NCBI GenBank assembly: GCA_012728115.1 | Contig: JAAYFS010000006.1 | Location: forward strand, 1-62,599 | Origin: Bacillota bacterium | GTDB lineage: Bacteria > Bacillota > Limnochordia > Darwinibacteriales > JAAYFS01 | DNA length: 62,599 nucleotides | Direction of reading: 5' to 3' | Shown: piece by piece, positions 7,838 to 16,505 of the stretch | How positions within the stretch are numbered: position 1 is the stretch's first letter | Layout: each line of letters starts with the position of its first letter | Notes under the pieces: model-generated | The model's input: only the letters and a program-made list of their open reading frames with translations | The model's database searches: none | Told to the model about the DNA's origin: nothing | Position numbers and translations under genes: made by a program

Positions 7838-8896
7838 TTGGACATAAAAAAGTTTTTATGCGAAATGTCAGAGAGTCCTGGAATATCGGGCTATGAACAT
7901 GATTTAGCTCAAAAAATATCTGAGAACTGTCCATGGGCCGATGAAACACGTAGCGACAAACTTGGAAATCTGATTTTACTGAAGAGAGGAAAAGACGATC
8001 AAAATTCGCGTCCAAAAATTATGCTTGCTGCTCATATGGACGAGATCGGTTTGATGGTAACAAAGATCGAAAAAGAAGGTTTTATTCGCTTTAGTACTGT
8101 CGGTGGATTTGACCAGCGAGTACTCCTCGCACAAGAAGTAGTAGTCCATGGTAAGAAAGATTTACCTGGAGTAATTGGTGCAAAACCACCTCATTCTCTT
8201 ACCGCTGAAGAACGCCGTAGAACCGTGAGCATTGAAGATATGTTCATCGATATTGGTTTTGACTCGTTTGAAAAAGTTTCGCAATACGTAAACGTTGGTG
8301 ACCTAATTACTATTAAGAGAGATTGCCTCTCGTTACAAGGCAACTATATTACTGGTAAAGCTATGGACGACCGCGTCGGAGTAGCTGTTATGTTAGAATG
8401 TCTCAAGGAATTAGCAAAAAGAGAGCACATCGCTGATGTTTACGCTGTTTGCACAGTTCAAGAGGAAGTTGGACTGAGAGGAGCCACTACAAGTACTTAT
8501 GGAATCGTACCTGATATCGGAATTGCGATCGATGTAGGTTTTGGCGATATGCCTGGTATCCCCGAATATGATTCGATTAAGATGAGTAACGGACCTGGAA
8601 TCACTGTTGGTCCACAAGTGCATCCAAAACTTCATGAACGCATGGTAAAAACAGCTCGCGATTGGAACATACCTTTCTCACCTGAAGCCACCCCTTCACC
8701 TGGTGGAACAGATACTTATGCGATGCAGGTTACTCGTTCAGGTATTCCAACCATGCTACTTTCTGTCCCAATCAGGTACATGCACACTCCTGTTGAAACA
8801 GTAGATTATACTGATGTAATTAGAACTGGACGACTGCTAGCGTTATTCATTGCGGAGTTGGACCATGAATTTCTGGAGGGATTAAAGTGCTTTTAA
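7838..8896 (+). CDS. M42 family metallo-aminopeptidase, copy 1
   Basis: A 352-residue dinuclear zinc/cobalt aminopeptidase of the TET/FrvX/YsdC type, which forms large dodecameric peptide-trimming shells. Metal and catalytic residues are visible: AAHMDEIG (H66, D68), KAMDDRVG (Asp bridging both metals), VQEEVGLRG (catalytic Glu plus ligand Glu), AIDVGFGD (Asp ligand) and the final histidine in RYMHTPVE. The start is a TTG with a strong AAAGGAGGG SD. It heads a tightly packed three-gene set and its last 10 bases overlap copy 2. Confidence 0.9.
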   Translation: MDIKKFLCEMSESPGISGYEHDLAQKISENCPWADETRSDKLGNLILLKRGKDDQNSRPKIMLAAHMDEIGLMVTKIEKEGFIRFSTVGGFDQRVLLAQEVVVHGKKDLPGVIGAKPPHSLTAEERRRTVSIEDMFIDIGFDSFEKVSQYVNVGDLITIKRDCLSLQGNYITGKAMDDRVGVAVMLECLKELAKREHIADVYAVCTVQEEVGLRGATTSTYGIVPDIGIAIDVGFGDMPGIPEYDSIKMSNGPGITVGPQVHPKLHERMVKTARDWNIPFSPEATPSPGGTDTYAMQVTRSGIPTMLLSVPIRYMHTPVETVDYTDVIRTGRLLALFIAELDHEFLEGLKCF

Positions 8897-9921
8897 AAAG
8901 ACTATCTGAAGCCTGTGGTGGCCCTGGGAAGGAAAGTGTAGTACGTGATTTGATCAAACAAGAGATCACTGAACAGAATCTGGCTGATGAGATTATTTGC
9001 GATGCCATAGGAAACCTTATTGTTAAGAAAGATGGGACAAAATCCGATGGTCCAAAAGTAATGTTGGCAGCCCATATGGATGAAGTCGCATTAATGATCA
9101 GCAATGTTGAAAAGAATGGTTTACTGAAATTTAAACCTGTTGGCGGCATCGACCTAAGGATTTTAGTTGGCAAGAGCGTCTATGTAGGAGCTAATAAAGT
9201 TTCTGGTGTAATCGGTGCTAAACCTATTCACATGCAAAGACCTGAAGAGAGAAATACGCCTTTAGGACTTAATGAACTATATATCGATCTTGGTGTAAGG
9301 TCACAAGAGGAAGCCGAACGGCTCGTCAAGGTTGGTGATTACGCTTACTTTACCACCTCCTTTAGTGAGTTTGGTGACAACCTTTATAAAGGTAAAGCCT
9401 TCGATGATAGAGTTGGTTGTGCAGTATTAATGGAGGTCTTGAAAGAAAGATATGAATTCCCTCTTTATGTTGCTTTCACCGTTCAAGAAGAGATTGGTCT
9501 AAGAGGTTCAACCGTTGCTGGATATACTGTTGAACCAGATCTAGCACTAGTAATTGAGGGCACTGCAGCTAACGACATACCTGATTCAAAGGAACATCAA
9601 CAATCCACTAACCTTGGAAAAGGCCCAGCTCTCACAATGATGGACAGAAGCGTTATCCCTAATCCACGCTTAGTTAGCGAAATCTTAAAAGTAGCAGATG
9701 AACATAAGATCCCTGTGCAAATCCGTCGTGGTACTCAAGGAGGAACCGACGCAGGTAAAATCCAAGGAACCAAAGGTGGAGTGCCTGTTGCAGTGATATC
9801 TGTCCCCTGTCGTTACATCCATGGGCCAGTCTCTGTTATGAACAAGAATGACTACAATAACACCATTGAGTTAGTCAAGAATTTCCTAAAAACCCTTGAG
9901 CAAAGAGGAGGCGTTTTATAA
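8887..9921 (+). CDS. M42 family metallo-aminopeptidase, copy 2
   Basis: A 344-residue M42 peptidase with AAHMDEVA, KAFDDRVG, QEEIGLRG and RYIHGPVS. The fourth metal ligand is a glutamate here (VIEGTAANDIP) where copies 1 and 3 have an aspartate; both occur in M42 enzymes and the change may shift metal or substrate preference. It starts with GTG and a TGGAGGG SD lying inside copy 1, so translation is coupled. It is clearly divergent from its neighbours, not a recent duplicate. Confidence 0.9.
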   Translation: MLLKRLSEACGGPGKESVVRDLIKQEITEQNLADEIICDAIGNLIVKKDGTKSDGPKVMLAAHMDEVALMISNVEKNGLLKFKPVGGIDLRILVGKSVYVGANKVSGVIGAKPIHMQRPEERNTPLGLNELYIDLGVRSQEEAERLVKVGDYAYFTTSFSEFGDNLYKGKAFDDRVGCAVLMEVLKERYEFPLYVAFTVQEEIGLRGSTVAGYTVEPDLALVIEGTAANDIPDSKEHQQSTNLGKGPALTMMDRSVIPNPRLVSEILKVADEHKIPVQIRRGTQGGTDAGKIQGTKGGVPVAVISVPCRYIHGPVSVMNKNDYNNTIELVKNFLKTLEQRGGVL

Positions 9922-10913
9922 TGAAAGAAATCATCAAGCAACTTGTCGAAGCTTATGGTCCCTCAGGATACGAAGGCCAAGTAACCGACATTATTACTGA
10001 GCTTGTTAAGGATTATGTCGACGAGTTAACCACTGATGTCTTAGGTAACTTGATCGCAGTGAAAAAAGGTACTTCTGGAAAAAAAGTAATGTTCTCAGCT
10101 CATACCGATGAAATTGGATTTGTGATCACTCACATTGATGATAAAGGCTTTTTACGTTTTTCCAATGTAGGTGGCCTCAATATTCTTACCTTAGTCGGTG
10201 GCCGCGTTCGCTTTGCTAATGGCACAATCGGCGTAATCGGCAAAGAAAAAGGCGACCTAAAAGAACTTGATTTGGATAAACTCTTTATTGATATCGGAGC
10301 GAAAAACCGCGAAGATGCACTAGAAAAGGTAAAAGTTGGTGACTTCGCGATCGCACATAGAGAGTACAATGATTTAGGTAATCGTATTGTCTCTAAAGCA
10401 ATGGACGACCGAATCGGCTGTGTTGTATTAATAGAAGCGCTCAAAAAGATCAGCAAACCAGTCCATGATCTCTACTTTGTCTTTAGCTCACAAGAAGAAG
10501 TTGGTTTACGCGGAGCAAGAACTTCCTCTTATGCTATCGATCCAGACCTAGGTATCGCGGTAGACGTTACACCTACTGGAGATACACCTGAAGCACCTAG
10601 AAGCGAAGTTGCGCTCGGTAATGGAGCAGCAATTAAAGTGATGGACACTTCTGTGATCGCCCACCCTAAGGTGAAAGCATTACTAACTCGTTTAGCAGAA
10701 GCTAAAGGAATTAAGTATCAGTATGAAGTTCTCACTCGCGGCGGAACCGATGCAGGTGCCATCCACTTAACCAAGGAAGGAGTTCCAAGCGGATGTATTT
10801 CGATCCCTGTTCGTCATGTCCATACTCCTTCAGAAATGATCGATCTTGATGACGTTCAAGCATGTGTCGATTTAGTTGTAGCAGTGGCTGAAGATGCTTT
10901 AGCCGACTTTTAG
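9921..10913 (+). CDS. M42 family metallo-aminopeptidase, copy 3
   Basis: A 330-residue M42 peptidase. Visible ligands are SAHTDEIG, SKAMDDRIG, SSQEEVGLRG, AVDVTPTGD and RHVHTPSE. Its ATG overlaps the stop of copy 2 (TAATG), confirming a single transcript. Three paralogues with different specificity pockets could act side by side on peptides released by proteasome-like or Clp proteases, or form mixed TET shells as seen in some archaea. That role is inference. Confidence 0.9.
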   Translation: MKEIIKQLVEAYGPSGYEGQVTDIITELVKDYVDELTTDVLGNLIAVKKGTSGKKVMFSAHTDEIGFVITHIDDKGFLRFSNVGGLNILTLVGGRVRFANGTIGVIGKEKGDLKELDLDKLFIDIGAKNREDALEKVKVGDFAIAHREYNDLGNRIVSKAMDDRIGCVVLIEALKKISKPVHDLYFVFSSQEEVGLRGARTSSYAIDPDLGIAVDVTPTGDTPEAPRSEVALGNGAAIKVMDTSVIAHPKVKALLTRLAEAKGIKYQYEVLTRGGTDAGAIHLTKEGVPSGCISIPVRHVHTPSEMIDLDDVQACVDLVVAVAEDALADF

Positions 10914-10942
10914 TTGACAGCTAATAGTATCTTTGGTATTAT
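10914..10942 (+). promoter_or_regulatory. Consensus promoter driving the M-box/mgtE transcript
   Basis: TTGACA, exactly 17 bases, then TATTAT. It begins one base after the stop of the third M42 gene. The predicted start near 10949 leaves room for the whole riboswitch, so mgtE has its own transcript and does not rely on read-through. Confidence 0.8.
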
Positions 10943-10961
10943 TAGGGCGAAAATAATAATA

Positions 10962-11172
10962 ACCTCTTCGTTAGGTGAGGCTCCTACAGAGGATGAGCTA
11001 CTGCCCAAAAACGTCGAGAGACGCCAATGGGTCAACAGATCTTATCGGATTAAGGTATGATCTAATGTAGCGGGCTTAATACCTTACTCTGTAGTGCTAA
11101 AGCTCAACAAGGGAGGCTTATATTGTTATCGCATTTTTGCGAGAACAAACCCCTCCCTATTGGAGGGGTTTT
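10962..11172 (+). promoter_or_regulatory. M-box (ykoK) magnesium riboswitch with expression platform
   Basis: The aptamer shows the conserved M-box strings in order: CGTTAGGTGAGGCTCCTA, then GCTACTGCCCAAAAA, GACGCCAATGGGTCAACAG, and AGTGCTAAAGCTC near 11090-11105. In this class Mg2+ compacts the aptamer and favours the terminator at 11148-11172. The GGGAGG at 11111-11116 can pair with the left terminator arm (CCCTCC) to form an antiterminator when Mg2+ is low. Position before mgtE matches the known regulon. Confidence 0.93.
11148..11172 (+). terminator. Intrinsic terminator of the M-box expression platform
   Basis: AACCCCTCC and GGAGGGGTT pair perfectly around a five-base loop, followed by a short T-run. 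It competes with the antiterminator pairing of GGGAGG at 11111-11116. Confidence 0.85.
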
Positions 11173-11196
11173 CTAATATTCAAGGAGGTGAACCAA

Positions 11197-11316
11197 GTGG
11201 ACAGCGACTCGCGACCTAAACCGAATAATAAAGATAACACATTATGCAAATTAATAAAATACGGTCGTTGTCTAAAGGCGTCCATGGTTCATTGTTTCCA
11301 TCAAAGACTCCTTTAG
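11197..11316 (+). CDS. Possible 39-residue leader peptide upstream of mgtE
   Basis: A GTG with a very strong SD (AAGGAGGTG, six bases away) lies directly after the riboswitch terminator. It opens a frame encoding VDSDSRPKPNNKDNTLCK and on to CFHQRLL. I do not recognise the peptide. Its TAG stop (11314-11316) lies inside the left arm of a hairpin that pairs with the mgtE SD, so ribosomes ending there would be expected to open that hairpin. It may be a regulatory leader rather than a functional protein. Expression is unproven. Confidence 0.55.
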   Translation: MDSDSRPKPNNKDNTLCKLIKYGRCLKASMVHCFHQRLL

Positions 11317-11336
11317 CTACGTCCGTGTTAAAGGAG
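11308..11336 (+). promoter_or_regulatory. Hairpin sequestering the mgtE Shine-Dalgarno
   Basis: CTCCTTTAGC (11308-11317) pairs with GTTAAAGGAG (11327-11336): ten pairs including one G-U, with a nine-base loop. The right arm contains the mgtE SD (AAAGGAGG) and the left arm contains the stop codon of the 39-codon frame. Confidence 0.65.
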
Positions 11337-11344
11337 GAACTTTC

Positions 11345-12718
11345 ATGACCATTGAAATCATTTATGAGAACATTCAAACTGCAATTCGCGAAAATCGATT
11401 GGATACAATAAAAAATCTGCTTAGGGACGAAAACCCTATCAACATTGCGAGACTGATTCGCCTTTTACCCCTGAACCAACAAAGCGTTATCTTTCGGCTT
11501 CTACCAAAAAACCTTGCCTTAGATGTTTTCGAACAATTGGATGTTGAGGATAAACAAACCTTATTCAAGAGTTTTAATGAGGGAACTGCTGTTGAGTTAT
11601 TTAGCCATCTTGATCCAGATGACCAGGTTGAATTATTGGATGAATTGCCAGCTAATGTAGCAAATAAACTATTATCTCACCTTTCCCAAGAAGATCGCAA
11701 TACTCTTGGTATCTTAATGGGTTATCCTGCGGAATCAGCGGGTCGGATTATGACACCTGCACTAGTAAGATTAAAAGAAAATCTCACTGTCCAGCAAGCG
11801 ATCGAACGGATAAGAGAAGTTGGGGTGCATTCTGAAACCATTTACTATTGTTATGTTACTGATGAAAAGCGAATTTTAACTGGCGTAGTGTCTCTACGAG
11901 ATCTGGTGATGGCAAAGGCTGATGCTTTAATTAAGGATATTATGAAAACCGATGTAATAGTAGCCAACACCCATGACGATCAAGAAAAAGTAGCTAGACA
12001 GATCCAAGAGCATGATTTTCTAGCTGTCCCGATTGTGGACAAAGAGAACCGATTGGTAGGAATCGTGACGGTAGACGACGCTATGGATGTCCTTCAAGAA
12101 GAAGCTACTGAAGATCTTTTTATTAAGGCTGGATTAGGACATATTCAAAGTTCAGAAATCGCACGAAGCTATGATTTGGTAAAAGGTAATGTAGCCGCAG
12201 CATTGCGAGCACGCCTCCCCTATTTAATAATTACCCTCTTTGGAGGAATGCTTGCTGGTGGAATCATAGGGGTTTTTGAAGAATCATTAAAAAGCATTCT
12301 AGCTTTAGCCTTCTTTATCCCCGTGATTATGGATATGGGAGGAAATGTTGGAACCCAATCTTCAACCATCTTTACTCGCGGCCTGTTGCTGGGACATATC
12401 ACCATGAATCAGTTTTGGCGGCAATTATTTAGGGAGGTAAAAGTCGGTTTAGCTATGGGGTTGTTCCTCGGGACTTGTTCTGGAATCTTCGGATGGGTTT
12501 GGCAAGGTAGCATTCGTATCGGGTTGGTTTTAATGCTCAGTATTCTATTAACCATTACCCTCGCTACTGTCGTTGGATTTGCGGTTCCATATGCTCTCAA
12601 AAAATGGGGATTTGATCAAGCTGCTGGGGCGGACCCACTCATAACCACCATAGAGGATATCACAGGATTAATTATCTATTTTGCGGTAGCAACCTTATTT
12701 CTTGGGCATCTAATGTAA
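11345..12718 (+). CDS. mgtE: Magnesium transporter MgtE
   Basis: A 457-residue MgtE channel/transporter. An acidic helical N-domain (about 1-130, including LDPDDQVELLDELP) is followed by two CBS domains (about 135-255) that sense cytosolic Mg2+. Five membrane helices follow, with the pore signatures MDMGGNVGTQSS and DPLITTIEDITGLIIYF. It takes up Mg2+ across the inner membrane and closes when internal Mg2+ is high. Expression appears controlled at two levels upstream: the M-box, then the SD-masking hairpin coupled to a leader frame. Confidence 0.96.
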   Translation: MTIEIIYENIQTAIRENRLDTIKNLLRDENPINIARLIRLLPLNQQSVIFRLLPKNLALDVFEQLDVEDKQTLFKSFNEGTAVELFSHLDPDDQVELLDELPANVANKLLSHLSQEDRNTLGILMGYPAESAGRIMTPALVRLKENLTVQQAIERIREVGVHSETIYYCYVTDEKRILTGVVSLRDLVMAKADALIKDIMKTDVIVANTHDDQEKVARQIQEHDFLAVPIVDKENRLVGIVTVDDAMDVLQEEATEDLFIKAGLGHIQSSEIARSYDLVKGNVAAALRARLPYLIITLFGGMLAGGIIGVFEESLKSILALAFFIPVIMDMGGNVGTQSSTIFTRGLLLGHITMNQFWRQLFREVKVGLAMGLFLGTCSGIFGWVWQGSIRIGLVLMLSILLTITLATVVGFAVPYALKKWGFDQAAGADPLITTIEDITGLIIYFAVATLFLGHLM

Positions 12719-12720
12719 AA

Positions 12721-12746
12721 AACCAGGGAGATTTTTCTCCCTGGTT
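12721..12746. terminator. Bidirectional terminator between mgtE and the nucleoside hydrolase
   Basis: AACCAGGGAG and CTCCCTGGTT form a 10-pair stem with loop ATTTTT. It lies between two convergent genes, with A/T-rich flanks on both sides. Confidence 0.75.
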
Positions 12747-13636
12747 CAATTTATTCGTTCCAAAAACAGATCAATCGCTTGCTTAGCTTTTACTTTATAA
12801 GCAATCTTAATACTAGAGTTTGCGGGCTCGCCAAATATCAATTTCCCACGGTTTTGTCCATCCAAAACCACATCTAGTTTTTTCTTACATTCAACGTATT
12901 CTAATAATCCTGGGAAAATGCTTGCTAGAATCACCAATGGGTCGTTTATGAATAACCCTTGGGGAAATCTCCTCAACATCCTTACTATTAATTCTGCTAC
13001 TGGTTCCGAGCGTTCCTCAAAAACTTTCCAAGCATCAGGTGTTAAAAGTACTTTTCTGGTTACATCCAATCCGAAAATTGTTGTTGTGTTTTCTATATGA
13101 TTAAGCACGAAACTTGCTGCTTCAGGGTCAACCCAGAAGTTAAATTCCGCATTCGGAGTGATATTTCCTGGAACTTCAACCGCTCCCCCCATTATAAAAA
13201 CTTCTTTGTATTTAGCGATCGCTTCACAGTCTTTTTTAAGGGCTAAAGCAAGATTGGTTAACGGTCCCAGGCAGATTAAAGTAATTTCATTAGGATATTT
13301 TTTCGGCAGTTCGATCATTACGTCAACTGCACTCTGGTTCTCATATTGGCGACTACTTATAGGCCAACCACAATCCCCCAGCCCGTCCTCTCCGTGAAAC
13401 AAACTCGTACGCAACGCCTTTTTTAGAGGTTGTTCTGCTTCTTTATATACTAAGGGAAGATTGCCTGCGAAGGCATCAAAAACTCGCAAAGCATTTCTTG
13501 CCCCTTGCTCCGCTACTACATTTCCCGCTACAATCGTGATCGCTTTGATCATTAATTCCGATGACTTGATCGCCAAAGCCAGAGCTAATGCATCATCGAT
13601 ACCTGGATCGGTATCGATGATTACCCGTTTTTTCAA
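12746..13636 (-). CDS. Inosine/uridine-preferring nucleoside hydrolase
   Basis: A 296-residue nucleoside hydrolase. The N-terminal calcium-binding motif IIDTDPGIDDALAL is intact; further conserved segments are ICLGPLTNLALAL, FIMGGAVEVPGNITPNAEFNFWVDPEAA and the final Asp region (FINDPLVI). It cleaves the N-glycosidic bond of nucleosides to free base and ribose. It begins 16 bases after the stop of the oxaloacetate decarboxylase alpha gene on the same strand, so it is probably the last gene of that operon. The metabolic link is not obvious. Confidence 0.9.
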   Translation of the reverse strand: MKKRVIIDTDPGIDDALALALAIKSSELMIKAITIVAGNVVAEQGARNALRVFDAFAGNLPLVYKEAEQPLKKALRTSLFHGEDGLGDCGWPISSRQYENQSAVDVMIELPKKYPNEITLICLGPLTNLALALKKDCEAIAKYKEVFIMGGAVEVPGNITPNAEFNFWVDPEAASFVLNHIENTTTIFGLDVTRKVLLTPDAWKVFEERSEPVAELIVRMLRRFPQGLFINDPLVILASIFPGLLEYVECKKKLDVVLDGQNRGKLIFGEPANSSIKIAYKVKAKQAIDLFLERIN

Positions 13637-13652
13637 AGTTATCGCTTAACCT

Positions 13653-14975
13653 CTAAGCGTTTCTGCTCTCGAAGAATTTCTTGGCGATCTCGGGAAACAA
13701 AACATAAGTAAGCACATCTTCGGGTTGTTGGATATGTTCAGCGATTTCTTGGCGTGCTTTTTCTAACATTGGCTCCAGCAGATCAGCTGGTCTACCAGTA
13801 ATAGGCTCCCCTTCAATGATCATTTCGATTATTTCTGGTGACAACTGGGTCGGTGGTCTACCATACAAGCCCTTTACATAATCTTTTATCTCCTTAGATT
13901 TGACACCGTATCTTTGCCCAGTGATTACATTAAAGAGTGATTGAACTCCTACGATTTGGCTCATCGGTGTAACCAAGGGCGGATAGCCCAAGTCACGACG
14001 GACTTTTGGTACCTCTTGAAGAATATCAGGATACTTTTCCCCCATTTTTTGTTGCTCTAACTGCGACTGCAAGTTAGAAAGCATTCCACCAGGAATTTGG
14101 CTCACCAACACATTGGTGTCAACCGCGATCGGAGGTTTCTTGTAGTTCTCTAAAATCTTGGTTAAACGTTTACTTGCTTTAGTTAGCGACTGAAGATCTA
14201 TCTTCGTATCATACCCAGTATCCTTCAAAGCAGCTACTAACGTTTCTGTTGGCGGTTGTGAGGTCCCTAACGCTAGTGGTGAAAGTGCGGTATCAATTAC
14301 ATCGACTCCCGCTTCGATCGCAGCAAGATAACTCATTGATGCCAAACCACTCGTGTAATGACAATGCAATTGGATTGGAATAGAAACTGCTTCTTTTAGT
14401 CCTGCAACCAGTTTCTTAGCATCTAATGGTTTTAATAGACCTGCCATATCTTTAATGCAAATCGAATCCGCATCCAATTTGGCCAGTTCAACCCCTAGCT
14501 CGATAAAGCCTTCGATCGTGTGTACTGGACTTACAGTATATACAATAGTTGCTTGTGCATGTGCTCCAGCCTTTTTCGTGGCGTAGATCGCTCGTTCAAG
14601 ATTTCTAGTATCATTAAGTGCATCAAAGATTCGAATAATATCGATTCCATTATCCACTGATCGAGCAACAAACTCATCCACAACATCATCTGGATATTGA
14701 CGATAGCCTAAAAGATTCTGTCCACGTAACAACATTTGTAGCTTAGAGTTGGGTAAATATTTTCTTAAGGATCTTAATCTTTCCCAAGGGTCTTCATTAA
14801 GGTATCTAAGACAACTATCAAATGTTGCGCCTCCCCACACTTCTAAAGAATGAAAACCAGCGTTATCTAATATTTCCGTAAGTTCTAACATGTCCTTTGT
14901 TTCAAGCCTCGTAGCTAACAAGGACTGATGAGCGTCGCGAAAAATAGTTTCTGTAATCTTAATCTGTTTACTCAT
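13653..14975 (-). CDS. oadA: Oxaloacetate decarboxylase / pyruvate carboxylase-type carboxyltransferase, alpha subunit
   Basis: A 440-residue carboxyltransferase subunit with a TIM-barrel start (KITETIFRDAHQSLLATR), metal and substrate residues in the DSICIKDMAGLL and IQLHCHYTSGLA blocks, and the PYC_OADA tail (MLSNLQSQLEQQ). It lacks the biotin-carrier domain usually fused at the C-terminus; that is supplied by the separate carrier gene. It transfers carboxyl from oxaloacetate (or a related acid) to biotin. The start MSKQIKITET has an AGGAGG SD; an in-frame start eight codons upstream is less likely. The substrate (oxaloacetate versus methylmalonyl-CoA pathway) is inferred from the family. 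Confidence 0.88.
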   Translation of the reverse strand: MSKQIKITETIFRDAHQSLLATRLETKDMLELTEILDNAGFHSLEVWGGATFDSCLRYLNEDPWERLRSLRKYLPNSKLQMLLRGQNLLGYRQYPDDVVDEFVARSVDNGIDIIRIFDALNDTRNLERAIYATKKAGAHAQATIVYTVSPVHTIEGFIELGVELAKLDADSICIKDMAGLLKPLDAKKLVAGLKEAVSIPIQLHCHYTSGLASMSYLAAIEAGVDVIDTALSPLALGTSQPPTETLVAALKDTGYDTKIDLQSLTKASKRLTKILENYKKPPIAVDTNVLVSQIPGGMLSNLQSQLEQQKMGEKYPDILQEVPKVRRDLGYPPLVTPMSQIVGVQSLFNVITGQRYGVKSKEIKDYVKGLYGRPPTQLSPEIIEMIIEGEPITGRPADLLEPMLEKARQEIAEHIQQPEDVLTYVLFPEIAKKFFESRNA

Positions 14976-15011
14976 TTCCCAACCTCCTTTTACTATCAAC
15001 TACCCGTGTCC

Positions 15012-16115
15012 TTACCCAATAACTGATAAGAATATTCCCGCAACGATCGCGGAACCAATAACACCAGCAACGTTAGGGCCCATCGCATGCATTAAGAGAA
15101 AATTGGATTTATCCTCATCTTGACCGATTTTATGAACAACCCGCGCAGCCATCGGCACAGCAGATACTCCTGCAGCACCGATCATCGGATTTACCTTACC
15201 ATTGGTTCGGATCGCTTCGAGTTTACCGAACAAAACACCTGTGGCGGTGCCTAGGGCAAATGAGATAATACCTAGGACCAGGATCGAAATCGTTCTTAGA
15301 GTTAAGAAGGTTTGAGCATTCGCAGTTGCCCCGACCGTCAAACCAACCAGTATCGTAGTTATATTAATTAGTTCATTCTGAGCAGTTTTAGCTAAACGAT
15401 CAGTAACACCAGATTCACGGAGAATATTCCCTAACATCAAAGGTCCAAGCAACGGCAAAGCACTAGGAACAAAAAGCCCAGCGATCAAAGTAACTGCAAC
15501 TGGGAAAACCAAACGTTCAATCTTTCCAACTGGCCTTAATTGTTCCATCTGGATTTGCCGTTCCTTTTTAGTTGTTAATAGGTATATTACCTTTGGCTGA
15601 ATAACAGGGACTAAAGCCATGTAAGAGTACGCGGCGATGGCTATAGGTGCAAGAAGTTCAGGAGCTAAAGCAGTAGTCAGATAAATAGCTGTTGGGCCAT
15701 CAGCGCCACCAATAATTCCAATTGAAGCGCTTTCAGCAAGAGTAAAGTTAAGTAAACGTGCACCTAGAAAAGTTAAGAAAATACCCACTTGCGCCGCTCC
15801 GCCGAAGAGAAAACTTCGCGGATAGGCTATCAATGGTCCAAAATCCGTCATTGCTCCAATACCAAGAAAAACTAATGAAGGATATAATCCCGTCTTAATT
15901 CCTTTATAAAGTACACCTAGAAGTTCATTTTCTTCCATAATCGTACTTAAAGGAAAGTTTGCTAATAATACGCCGAAGGCGATAGGAATCAGCAATAATG
16001 GTTCATACTCTTTGAAGATTCCCAAGTATAAAAGAAAAATCGCTATGGCAAACATCACTAATTCTCGCCAAGTTAGAGCACTCCACCCAGCACTGTACCA
16101 TAATTGCTCCCACAT
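15012..16115 (-). CDS. oadB: Sodium-ion-translocating decarboxylase, beta subunit
   Basis: A 367-residue polytopic membrane protein of the OadB/GcdB/MmdB family. Signature segments are FLGIGAMTDFGPLIA, ESASIGIIGGADGPTAIYL (Na+ and proton-coupling region) and MGPNVAGVIGSAIVAG at the end. It decarboxylates carboxybiotin on the carrier and exports Na+, so the complex turns a decarboxylation into a sodium gradient. It sits between the biotin carrier (11 bases upstream) and the alpha gene (36 bases downstream). Confidence 0.94.
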   Translation of the reverse strand: MWEQLWYSAGWSALTWRELVMFAIAIFLLYLGIFKEYEPLLLIPIAFGVLLANFPLSTIMEENELLGVLYKGIKTGLYPSLVFLGIGAMTDFGPLIAYPRSFLFGGAAQVGIFLTFLGARLLNFTLAESASIGIIGGADGPTAIYLTTALAPELLAPIAIAAYSYMALVPVIQPKVIYLLTTKKERQIQMEQLRPVGKIERLVFPVAVTLIAGLFVPSALPLLGPLMLGNILRESGVTDRLAKTAQNELINITTILVGLTVGATANAQTFLTLRTISILVLGIISFALGTATGVLFGKLEAIRTNGKVNPMIGAAGVSAVPMAARVVHKIGQDEDKSNFLLMHAMGPNVAGVIGSAIVAGIFLSVIG

Positions 16116-16125
16116 ATTTATCCTC

Positions 16126-16479
16126 CTATCCGATAGTAACTAGTATCTGACCCACTTCCTCCGTAGCTCCTTCCGCTACCAGAACATCCAGAACCGTTCC
16201 ATCAATCGGAGAATAAATCTCATTCTCTAATTTAAGTGCTTCCAAGGAGAGTAACAAGTCTCCTTTATTAACCTTTTCGCCTGGTTTTACTTTGATAGCC
16301 ATAATCGTTCCAGCCAATGGGGCCTCAACTTTTGTACCTTGATTCGTTCCTGGGTCAATTCCTCGGTCCGTTCCTTGGTTTGTTCCTTGCTGTTTTTTTT
16401 GTAGCTTTTGCGATTCTTCCAACAACTCGACCACTACCTCGTAAGCGCGACCATCAATCGTTACTTTGTACTTAGACAT
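16126..16479 (-). CDS. Biotin carrier protein of the decarboxylase complex
   Basis: A 117-residue biotinyl carrier. The N-terminal MSKYKVTIDGRAYEVVVE is followed by a Gly/Thr/Gln-rich flexible linker with repeated GTNQGT units (about 35-50). The biotinyl domain runs from VEAPLAGTIMAIKVKPG to the end. The biotin lysine is in EALKLENEI; the residue before it is leucine where nearly all relatives have methionine (EAMK). A second ATG six bases upstream overlaps the SD; the later ATG has proper spacing from GGAGG. It is the separate form of the domain usually fused to OadA. Confidence 0.9.
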   Translation of the reverse strand: MSKYKVTIDGRAYEVVVELLEESQKLQKKQQGTNQGTDRGIDPGTNQGTKVEAPLAGTIMAIKVKPGEKVNKGDLLLSLEALKLENEIYSPIDGTVLDVLVAEGATEEVGQILVTIG

Positions 16480-16505
16480 GTTCATCCTCCTCGTATTCTT
16501 AGTGA

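Noticed and set aside
16330-16385. Repetitive GTNQGT coding stretch in the biotin carrier as a CRISPR-like or tandem repeat
   Set aside because: It is a short in-frame linker repeat within a conserved protein, with no spacer structure.
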